Under the pieces are notes generated by a model. It ran no database searches. It saw nothing but the letters and a program-made list of their open reading frames with translations, and was not told the DNA's origin. The position numbers and the translations under genes are program-made. Positions 25,306 to 32,244 of a DNA stretch of 64,000 nt are shown one piece after another; position 1 is the stretch's first letter; each line of letters begins with the position of its first letter. Source of the stretch: Actinomadura litoris (GTDB lineage: Bacteria; Actinomycetota; Actinomycetes; Streptosporangiales; Streptosporangiaceae); assembly GCF_009733595.1 (NCBI RefSeq), contig NZ_WOFH01000006.1:558001-622000 (forward strand). Direction: 5' to 3'.

Positions 25306-26811
25306 GTGAAGACCGATGTCGAGGAGCTGACCCCCACGCGGGTCAAGCTCACCGTCGAGGTTCCGTTCGACGAGCTCAAGCCGAACCTCGACAAGGCGTA
25401 CAAGGAGATCTCGCAGCAGGTGCGGATCAAGGGCTTCCGGCCCGGCAAGGTCCCCGCCCCGCTGATCGACAAGTACGTCGGCCGGGGTGCGGTGCTGCAG
25501 GAGGCCGTCAACGACGCGCTTCCCGAGCTGTACGGACGCGCCGTCGAGGAGACCGAGATCTTCGTGCTCGGCCAGCCGGACGTCGAGGTCACCGAGCTCG
25601 ACGACGGCAACCAGTTCGCCTTCACCGCCGAGGTGGACATCCGGCCCAAGTTCGAGGTGCCCGACTACGACGGCCTGGAGGTCGTCGTCGATGACGCCGA
25701 GGTCACCGACGAGCAGGTCGAGGAGACCGTCGGCAACCTGCGCGAGCGGTTCGCCTCGCTGACGACCGCCGAGCGGCCCGTCGAGGAGGGCGACTTCGCG
25801 ACCGTCGACCTCGTCGCCAGGATCGACGGCGAGGAGGTGGAGGACGCCTCCACCTCCGGCTACTCCTACGAGGTCGGCAGCGGCTCCACCATCGAGGGCC
25901 TGGACGAGGCGCTCACCGGCCTGTCCGCCGGCGAGGAGAAGACCTTCACCAGCACCCTGGCCGGCGGCGAGCACGCCGGCGAGGAGGCCGAGATCACGGT
26001 CACCGTGCAGAGCGTCAAGGTCAAGAACCTCCCCGACCTCGACGACGAGTTCGCCCAGCTCGCCAGCGAGTTCGACACGCTCGATGAGCTGCGCGGCGAC
26101 GTCCGCACCCGGCTCGGCCGCCAGGTCCGGCTCCAGCAGCTCTCCGACGCCCGCGACAAGGCGCTGGAGGCCCTGCTGGAGAAGGTCGACATCCCGCTTC
26201 CCGACAAGGTCGTGGAGGAGGAGGTCGGCCGCCGCAACCAGCAGCTCGACCAGCAGCTCCAGATGGCGGGCCTCACCCGGGCCGACTACCTCAAGGACGA
26301 GGAGAAGACCGAGGAGGAGTTCGAGGCCGAGGTCGCCGACGCCGCGCGGCTGGCGGTCAAGGGCGGGTTCGTGCTGGACCAGCTCGCCGTCCAGGAGGAG
26401 CTGGGCGTCGAGAACGAGGAGCTCAGCGAGTACGTCGTCTCGCAGGCCATGCAGATGGGCGTGCAGCCGCAGCAGCTCGCCGAGTACCTCACCCAGAACA
26501 ACCAGCTCCCCGCGATCGTCTCGGAGGTGCTGCGCAGCAAGGCGCTGAACCTCGTGGTCGAGCACGTCACGGTGAAGGACGAGTCCGGCAACGAGATCGA
26601 CGTCGACGCCGTCCAGCGGGAGCTGAACGGCGAGACGGGCGAGACCGTCACCGTCGAGGAGGACGCCGCCGAGACCGGCGATGCCGCCGAGACCGCCGAG
26701 GCTCCGGCGGCGGAGGAGACCTCCGCGCAGGAGGCCCCCGCCGCGGCTGAGGCCGCCGCTGAGGAGGCCCCGGCCGACAAGACGGACGATGAGGAGAAGA
26801 AGGACGCCTAA
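25306..26811 (+). CDS. tig: Trigger factor (ribosome-associated chaperone)
   Basis: A 501-residue trigger factor. The N-terminal ribosome-binding domain has the signature IKGFRPGKVP (about 43-52), an FKBP-type prolyl isomerase domain spans about 155-240 (EEGDFATVDL, VGSGSTIEGLDEAL), and the C-terminal chaperone arms follow. It ends with an Ala/Glu-rich acidic tail of about 65 residues, usual in actinomycetes. Start GTG at 25306 with AAGGAGA. It stands directly before clpP1-clpP2-clpX, the classic chaperone/protease order, and is closed by its own terminator. Confidence 0.97.
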   Translation: MKTDVEELTPTRVKLTVEVPFDELKPNLDKAYKEISQQVRIKGFRPGKVPAPLIDKYVGRGAVLQEAVNDALPELYGRAVEETEIFVLGQPDVEVTELDDGNQFAFTAEVDIRPKFEVPDYDGLEVVVDDAEVTDEQVEETVGNLRERFASLTTAERPVEEGDFATVDLVARIDGEEVEDASTSGYSYEVGSGSTIEGLDEALTGLSAGEEKTFTSTLAGGEHAGEEAEITVTVQSVKVKNLPDLDDEFAQLASEFDTLDELRGDVRTRLGRQVRLQQLSDARDKALEALLEKVDIPLPDKVVEEEVGRRNQQLDQQLQMAGLTRADYLKDEEKTEEEFEAEVADAARLAVKGGFVLDQLAVQEELGVENEELSEYVVSQAMQMGVQPQQLAEYLTQNNQLPAIVSEVLRSKALNLVVEHVTVKDESGNEIDVDAVQRELNGETGETVTVEEDAAETGDAAETAEAPAAEETSAQEAPAAAEAAAEEAPADKTDDEEKKDA

Positions 26812-26842
26812 CGCCTTCTCCGCCCAATCCAGGGCATCGGGC

Positions 26843-26877
26843 ACGCCCCGCATCCGACCACCGGATGCGGGGCGTTT
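26843..26877 (+). terminator. Intrinsic terminator after tig
   Basis: ACGCCCCGCATCCG (26843-26856) and CGGATGCGGGGCGT (26862-26875) form a perfect 14-bp stem with a five-base loop, followed by TTT. Confidence 0.85.
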
Positions 26878-26913
26878 CCATGTCCCGCTGCTGTCGCGCG
26901 TCGGTCGGGTATT

Positions 26914-26928
26914 CGTCCCGAGGCGAAC
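26914..26928 (-). promoter_or_regulatory. ClgR-like operator upstream of clpP1
   Basis: Read on the minus strand the bases are GTTCGCC-TCGGG-ACG. The known ClgR site of Streptomyces is GTTCGCY-N5-GCG, so only one position differs. ClgR is the actinobacterial activator of clp genes, and the site lies about 170 bases before the clpP1 start, where an activator could work. Confidence 0.55.
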
Positions 26929-27096
26929 GAGCGCGTGTCGCGGGTGTGCCGCGCCCGCGTCCGGGGAGATCGTGACGGGGCGGGCGCCGACCGGATACGC
27001 CCCTGGCGAAAAGGCGGCCCCACGGGCTTGGCCAGGCCCCTGAGCGCGTTAATGTCCAATCATCCGAACCGATTAAAAGGACCGGAGGAACACCCG

Positions 27097-27735
27097 GTGA
27101 GCATGCCTCCGACTTTCGACGAGTCGTCGCGGATCCAGGCGCGGGTCGCCGAGGCGCCCCTGTTGCCTCTGGGCGACCAGCTGTTCCAGCGGCTGCTGCG
27201 CGAGCGCATCGTCTTCCTCGGCCAGCAGGTCGACGACGACATCGCCAACCGCATCTGCGCCGAGCTTCTGCTGCTGTCGGCCGAGGACGGCCGGCGCGAC
27301 ATCACGATCTACATCAACTCGCCCGGCGGCTCGGTCACGGCCGGCATGGCGATCTACGACATCATGCAGTACGTCCCGAACGACATCGTCACGGTCGGGA
27401 TGGGTCTGGCCGCGTCGATGGGCCAGTTCCTGCTCTGCGCGGGGACCACCGGCAAGCGCTACGCGCTGCCGCACGCGCGCATCATGATGCACCAGCCGTC
27501 CGGCGGCATCGGCGGCACGGCCTCCGACATCAAGATCCAGGCCGAGCAGATGCTGTACGTCAAGAAGACGCTCGCCGAGAAGATCGCCGAACACACCGGC
27601 CAGCCGCTCGACCAGATCGAGCGCGACTCCGACCGGGACCGCTGGTTCACCGCCGACGAGGCCAAGGACTACGGGTTCGTTGACCACGTGGTGCTCAGTG
27701 CCACCCAGGTGCCCTCCGAGGGCACCGTCTCCTGA
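27097..27735 (+). CDS. clpP1: ATP-dependent Clp protease proteolytic subunit ClpP1
   Basis: A 212-residue serine peptidase subunit. The catalytic triad is complete: Ser107 in GLAASMGQFLL, His132 in MMHQPSGG, Asp181 in DSDRDRWF. It includes the short propeptide usual in actinomycetes. The start is GTG at 27097 with GGAGGA seven bases upstream; earlier in-frame starts have none. It is followed 29 bases on by clpP2; the two rings form one mixed 14-mer fed by ClpX or ClpC. A ClgR-like site precedes the pair. Confidence 0.96.
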   Translation: MSMPPTFDESSRIQARVAEAPLLPLGDQLFQRLLRERIVFLGQQVDDDIANRICAELLLLSAEDGRRDITIYINSPGGSVTAGMAIYDIMQYVPNDIVTVGMGLAASMGQFLLCAGTTGKRYALPHARIMMHQPSGGIGGTASDIKIQAEQMLYVKKTLAEKIAEHTGQPLDQIERDSDRDRWFTADEAKDYGFVDHVVLSATQVPSEGTVS

Positions 27736-27764
27736 CGACCTGAACCATTAATCGGAGGCACACA

Positions 27765-28460
27765 GTGAGCGACCTCATCCGACCCGGCTTCACCGATCTC
27801 ACCCGTCCCGGCGTCCAGGCGGGCGGGTCCGCGACGCCGGTCGACAACCGCTACATCATCCCGTCCTTCGTCGAGCGCACCACGTACGGGGTCAAGGAGA
27901 TGAACCCGTACAACAAGCTCTTCGAGGAGCGGATCATCTTCCTCGGCGTGCAGATCGACGACGCGTCCGCCAACGACGTGATGGCCCAGCTGATCACGCT
28001 GGAGTCGATCGACCCCGACCGCGACATCAGCATCTACATCAACTCGCCCGGCGGCTCGTTCACCGCGATGACGGCGATCTACGACACGATGCAGTTCGTC
28101 AAGCCCGACGTCCAGACGGTCTGCATCGGCCAGGCCGCCTCCGCCGCCGCGGTGCTGCTGGCCGCCGGCACGAAGGGCAAGCGGGCGGCGCTGCCGAACT
28201 CGCGGATCCTGATCCACCAGCCCGCCACCGAGGGCACCTACGGGCAGTCCAGCGACATCGAGATCCAGGCCCGCGAGATCATGCGGATCCGCGAACTGCT
28301 GGAGAGCATCCTCGCCGAGCACAGCGGCCGGGGCATCGAAGAGGTCCGCCGCGATATCGAGCGCGACAAGATTCTGACGGCGGACGAGGCGAAGGAGTAC
28401 GGTCTCATCGACGACGTCTTCGTCAGCAGGAAGCGCAAGGCCGAGGTAGTGTCGTCCTGA
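27765..28460 (+). CDS. clpP2: ATP-dependent Clp protease proteolytic subunit ClpP2
   Basis: A 231-residue paralogue of ClpP1 with its own triad: Ser126 in GQAASAAAVLL, His151 in LIHQPATEG, Asp201 in IERDKIL. The N-terminal 35 residues are a longer propeptide region. GTG start with GGAGG six bases before. Co-transcribed with clpP1. In this family ClpP2 is the ring that docks the unfoldase. Confidence 0.96.
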   Translation: MSDLIRPGFTDLTRPGVQAGGSATPVDNRYIIPSFVERTTYGVKEMNPYNKLFEERIIFLGVQIDDASANDVMAQLITLESIDPDRDISIYINSPGGSFTAMTAIYDTMQFVKPDVQTVCIGQAASAAAVLLAAGTKGKRAALPNSRILIHQPATEGTYGQSSDIEIQAREIMRIRELLESILAEHSGRGIEEVRRDIERDKILTADEAKEYGLIDDVFVSRKRKAEVVSS

Positions 28461-28633
28461 GACGACACGAGGACGAGGGAGTCCCCCAGCCCGGTCGTCA
28501 TACTTCCGGGCGAGGGGCTCACCTAGTCCGTTGGAGGCGGTAACGTCGAGTCCAACGTCGAGAGCCTTCGGGACGCAACCGAGCTGCGCCGCATCCTCTC
28601 AGGCGCGCGGCCCCACGAAAAGGAGACAGTTGG

Positions 28634-29908
28634 GTGGCACGCATCGGCGACGGTGGTGACCTGCTCAAGTGCTCGTTCTGCGGCAAGAGCCAGAAGCAGG
28701 TCAAAAAGCTCATCGCGGGTCCGGGCGTGTACATCTGCGACGAGTGCATCGATCTCTGCAACGAGATCATCGAGGAGGAGCTCTCCGAGACCTCCGACCT
28801 CAAGTGGGACAACCTGCCGAAGCCGCGGGAGATCTACGAGTTCCTCGATTCCTACGTCATCGGCCAGGAGACGGCGAAGAAGGCACTCTCCGTCGCCGTC
28901 TACAACCACTACAAGCGGATCCAGTCGGGTGACACCGGCAGGGACGACCCGGTCGAGCTGGGCAAGTCCAACATCCTGCTGCTGGGCCCCACCGGATCGG
29001 GCAAGACGCTGCTCGCGCAGACGCTCGCCAAACTCCTCAACGTCCCGTTCGCCATCGCGGACGCCACGGCGCTGACGGAGGCCGGATACGTGGGCGAGGA
29101 TGTCGAGAACATCCTGCTCAAACTGATCCAGGCGGCCGACTACGACGTCAAGAAGGCCGAGACCGGGATCATCTACATCGACGAGGTCGACAAGATCGCC
29201 CGCAAGAGCGAGAACCCGTCGATCACCAGGGACGTCTCGGGGGAGGGCGTCCAGCAGGCGCTGCTGAAGATCCTGGAGGGCACTACCGCCAGCGTTCCGC
29301 CGCAGGGCGGCCGCAAGCATCCGCACCAGGAGTTCATCCAGATCGACACCACGAACGTGCTGTTCATCTGCGGCGGCGCGTTCGCGGGCCTGGAGAAGAT
29401 CGTCGAGTCGCGGGTCGGCAAGCAGGGGATGGGCTTCGGCGCCCAGATCCGCTCCAAGTCCGACTTCGAGGACGCCTCGGCCGTCCTGGGCGACGTGATG
29501 CCCGAGGACCTGCTGAAGTTCGGGATGATCCCCGAGTTCATCGGCCGGCTGCCGTCGATCACCTCCGTCCACAACCTGGACCGCGAGGCCCTGATCAACA
29601 TCCTCACCGAGCCGAAGAACGCGCTGGTGCGCCAGTACCACCGCCTGTTCGAGCTGGACGGTGTCGACCTGGAGTTCACCGACGACGCGCTGGAGGCCAT
29701 CGCCGACCAGGCCATCCTGCGCGGCACCGGCGCCCGCGGCCTCCGCGCGATCATGGAGGAGGTGCTCCTGTCGGTGATGTACGAGGTCCCGAGCCGCCAC
29801 GACGTGGCGCGCGTCGTGATCACGCGCGAGGCCGTCCTGGAGCACGTCAACCCCACCCTGGTCCCGCGCGACCGGCCCAAGCGCGAACCCCGCGAGAAGT
29901 CCGCCTGA
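28634..29908 (+). CDS. clpX: ClpX unfoldase subunit
   Basis: A 424-residue AAA+ unfoldase. The N-terminal zinc-binding domain has four Cys (13, 16, 35, 38: CSFC and CDEC). Walker A GPTGSGKT is at 118-125, Walker B IIYIDEVDK and sensor motifs follow, then the IGF-type ClpP-docking loop region and the C-terminal small domain. It recognises tagged proteins and feeds them to ClpP1P2. GTG start with AAGGAGA. The 173-base gap after clpP2 has room for its own promoter. A hairpin at 29956-29988 follows. Confidence 0.97.
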   Translation: MARIGDGGDLLKCSFCGKSQKQVKKLIAGPGVYICDECIDLCNEIIEEELSETSDLKWDNLPKPREIYEFLDSYVIGQETAKKALSVAVYNHYKRIQSGDTGRDDPVELGKSNILLLGPTGSGKTLLAQTLAKLLNVPFAIADATALTEAGYVGEDVENILLKLIQAADYDVKKAETGIIYIDEVDKIARKSENPSITRDVSGEGVQQALLKILEGTTASVPPQGGRKHPHQEFIQIDTTNVLFICGGAFAGLEKIVESRVGKQGMGFGAQIRSKSDFEDASAVLGDVMPEDLLKFGMIPEFIGRLPSITSVHNLDREALINILTEPKNALVRQYHRLFELDGVDLEFTDDALEAIADQAILRGTGARGLRAIMEEVLLSVMYEVPSRHDVARVVITREAVLEHVNPTLVPRDRPKREPREKSA

Positions 29909-29955
29909 CCGGCGGCCGGAGCCCCGCCGGGGCCCCGGCCCCCAAGGTCCGGAGA

Positions 29956-29988
29956 GCAGCGCGCCCGTGGTCCCCACGGGCGCGCTGC
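29956..29988 (+). terminator. Hairpin terminator after clpX
   Basis: A perfect 15-bp stem, GCAGCGCGCCCGTGG with CCACGGGCGCGCTGC, and a three-base loop lie 47 bases past the clpX stop. No T-run follows, so it works by stem strength if at all. Confidence 0.65.
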
Positions 29989-30095
29989 CGCATTCCACGA
30001 CAAAACCCCCGACGAGCCGCAACGGCCTCCCTCGGGCCGCCCGCCGCCACGCCCCGATCCCGCAGGAAGCGACCCGCGAGGCGCCAGCCGCCGCG

Positions 30096-30299
30096 GACGG
30101 CGCATCAGAGCCCGCGAGGGCTGCCCTGCTGCGCGCCAGCGGCCCGGATGGCGCGTCAGACCTTGCGGGGAGTCGCTCTACCGGGCGCGGATGGCCCGGA
30201 CGACGTCTCAGGGTCCGCGAGGACGCCCTGCCGGGCGCGGGTGGCCCGGGTGGTGCATCAGAGTCCGCGAGGAAGCCCTGCCGGGCGTGGGGCCGCGCG
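30096..30299. repeat. Degenerate 50-52-bp tandem repeat, four copies, downstream of clpX
   Basis: Copies at 30096-30146, 30147-30198, 30199-30248 and 30249-30299 share the pattern GA(C/T)GGCG..TCAGA..(C/T)GCGAGG..CCCTGCCGGGCG..GG(C/T)CCG. They diverge in most positions from copy to copy. Fainter relatives continue to about 30480. The whole 29989-30561 stretch has no gene I can support: open frames read as Arg/Gly/Ala-rich repeats without a start signal. It could be an eroding minisatellite or a decayed gene. Confidence 0.55.
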
Positions 30300-30561
30300 G
30301 GGCCCGGGGGCCAGAGCCCATCAGGGGGAGGCGGCTGGGGGCGAGTCGCGCGGGCGGTGCGGCCGAGATGTGTCGGCCGAGGCCGGTCAGGGGGCGGCCG
30401 AGCCGGGCGCGGGTGGTGCGGCGGAGTCCGCGAGGGTGTTCGGCGTGGTGCGGGTGGCCTGGGGGACGGGCCGTTGGGGCAAGGCGGCTGGGGGCGGTGC
30501 GGCCGTGGTTGCCGGCTGCGCAGCCGGGCCGGTGAGGCCGGTCAGGTGCGGCTCGGCGGGG

Positions 30562-31221
30562 TCAGCGGGGGGTGGATTCGCCCAGGCCCGCCTCGCGGGC
30601 CAGCACGATGGCCTGGGCGCGGTCGGCGACGTGCAGCTTCATGAAGATGTTCGAGACGTGGTTGCGGACGGTCTTCTGGCTGAGGAAGAGCGTCCCGGCG
30701 ATCTCGGCGTTGCTGCGGCCCTGCGCGATCAGTTCCAGGACCTCCCGCTCGCGCTCGGTGAGCTCGGGGAAGGCGGCCTGGCGCGGGTCGGGCATGTCGG
30801 TGAAGTAGGTGAGGACGCGGCGCGCGATCTCCGGGCCGTAGATGGCCTCGCCCGCCGCGACGGCCTTGACGGCGCGCGCGATCTCCTCGGCGCCCGACTC
30901 CTTCAGCAGGTAGCCGCGGGCGCCGGCGCGCATCGCGGCGAAGACCGAGTCGTCGTCGCGGAACATCGTGAGGACGAGGACGCCGATGCGCGGACTGGTG
31001 CGGGTGATCGTGCGGGTGGCCTCGATGCCGTTGCCGCCGGGCATGTGCAGGTCCATCACGACGACGTCGGGTTGCAGTTCGGCGGCCATCCGGACGGCGT
31101 CGGGGCCGCACTCGGCCTCGCCCACGACGTCCACGCCGAGCGCCTGGAGGAGCCCCTTGAGGCCCTGCCGGAACACCGGATGGTCGTCGGTGATGAGCAC
31201 GCGGATGGACTCAGTGCCCAC
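30562..31221 (-). CDS. NarL/LuxR-type response regulator
   Basis: A 219-residue regulator. Receiver motifs are TDDHPVFRQGL, phospho-acceptor Asp57 in VVVMDLHMPG, and YLLKESG. The LuxR helix-turn-helix (about 148-208) has LTEREREVLELIAQGRSNAE and VRNHVSNIFMKLHV. The start overlaps the end of the kinase gene by 11 bases. The pair is convergent with nothing and divergent from valS. Targets are unknown. Confidence 0.93.
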   Translation of the reverse strand: MGTESIRVLITDDHPVFRQGLKGLLQALGVDVVGEAECGPDAVRMAAELQPDVVVMDLHMPGGNGIEATRTITRTSPRIGVLVLTMFRDDDSVFAAMRAGARGYLLKESGAEEIARAVKAVAAGEAIYGPEIARRVLTYFTDMPDPRQAAFPELTEREREVLELIAQGRSNAEIAGTLFLSQKTVRNHVSNIFMKLHVADRAQAIVLAREAGLGESTPR

Positions 31222-32053
31222 TGCCTCGCCTCCGCTCGGCGGTTCGGGCGCCCTCCGGCGCCGGGTTCCGTGGTCGCGTCGCAGGGCGATGGTACCCGGA
31301 GGTCGTCCCGGCCACAGCGAGCGGAAGATGCGCGGTGACGACGGTGCCGCCGCCCGTCCGGGACGCGACCGAGCAGCCGCCGCCGAGTTCGGCCGCCCAC
31401 TCCTTCATCGCGGCGAGGCCGCGGCGCGACTTCGGCCGGCCGCCCCGGGACGTCTCGTGCAGGCCCGGACCGGTGTCGGCGACCAGCAGGTGGAGTTCGG
31501 TGTCGCGGGTCAGCAGGACCAGCACGGTGCTGCCGGGGGCGTGCAGGCGGACGTTGGTCAGCGCCTCCTGCGCGATCCGGTACGCGGCGACCTCCACGGC
31601 GGCGGGCAGCCCGGCGGGGTCGCCGTCGAAGCGGACGACGACCCGGTCGCAGCAGCCCTCGGCGAAGGACTGGATGGCGGCGACGAGGCCGAGGTCGTCC
31701 AGGGCGGGGGGCCGCAGCCCGTGCGCCATGTCGCGGATCTCCCCGACGGCGATCGCGAGCCGGTCCCGGACGTCCGACAGCAGCGGTTCCATCCGCTCGG
31801 GCTCGCAGGCGAGCGTGATGCGCGCCGCGTCCAGCGACATCGCGAGGCTCGCCAGCGTCGGGCCGAGCCCGTCGTGCAGATCGTGGCGGAGCCTGCGGCG
31901 CTCCTCCTCGCGGCTGGCGAGGATCCGTTCCCTGGAACGTTGCAGTTCTGAGGTGAGACGGAGGAGGTGGGGGATGCCCGCGGCATGTGCCGCCGCGGCC
32001 CCCGCGGCGAACGCGCCGGCCAGCACGGCGGCGCGTGCCAGTACCGCTCGCAT
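31211..32053 (-). CDS. Short NarL-type histidine kinase without a sensor domain
   Basis: A 280-residue kinase. One hydrophobic stretch (about 3-25) is followed directly by a HisKA_3 domain with the H-box RRLRHDLHDGLGPTLASL (phospho-acceptor His60). The HATPase has EALTNVRLHA (N-box) and VADTGPGL (G1). There is no room for an input domain: the membrane stretch alone, or a partner protein, must sense the signal. The G2 box is degenerate (RRGLAAMKEWA), a common variant of this class. The last 30 residues are Arg/Pro-rich. The start at 32053 lacks a strong ribosome-binding site. It is divergent from valS. Confidence 0.88.
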   Translation of the reverse strand: MRAVLARAAVLAGAFAAGAAAAHAAGIPHLLRLTSELQRSRERILASREEERRRLRHDLHDGLGPTLASLAMSLDAARITLACEPERMEPLLSDVRDRLAIAVGEIRDMAHGLRPPALDDLGLVAAIQSFAEGCCDRVVVRFDGDPAGLPAAVEVAAYRIAQEALTNVRLHAPGSTVLVLLTRDTELHLLVADTGPGLHETSRGGRPKSRRGLAAMKEWAAELGGGCSVASRTGGGTVVTAHLPLAVAGTTSGYHRPATRPRNPAPEGARTAERRRGSGH

Positions 32054-32230
32054 CCCGTCCCAACCCCTCTCGCTCCGCGGCCGTGGACTCCCGCCCCGCG
32101 CACGCGGGCGTTCGCCGTCAAGCCTTGCGGGCGGGACGACCCGGTGTCAGGTGACCTGTGTCCCGACCGCGACGGGAAACGCCGGGACGCCCCGCCGGCG
32201 CCGCCCGGCGTTCCACCCCCGGTGGGCCCG

Positions 32231-32236
32231 TAGAAT
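32231..32236 (+). promoter_or_regulatory. -10 box of a leaderless valS transcript
   Basis: TAGAAT lies so that transcription would begin at or next to the GTG at 32245. There is no ribosome-binding site before that GTG, which supports a leaderless mRNA. No clear -35 box is seen. Confidence 0.55.
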
Positions 32237-32244
32237 CGTCGGTC

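Noticed and set aside
30096..30299. Looked at as a CRISPR array
   Set aside because: There is no strict alternation of identical repeats and unrelated spacers; the whole 51-bp unit diverges together. No cas genes are nearby.
29967..30644. Open frame of 225 codons in the gap after clpX
   Set aside because: It reads as Arg/Gly/Ala-rich repeats without a ribosome-binding site and enters the regulator gene antisense. I treat it as non-coding tandem repeat.
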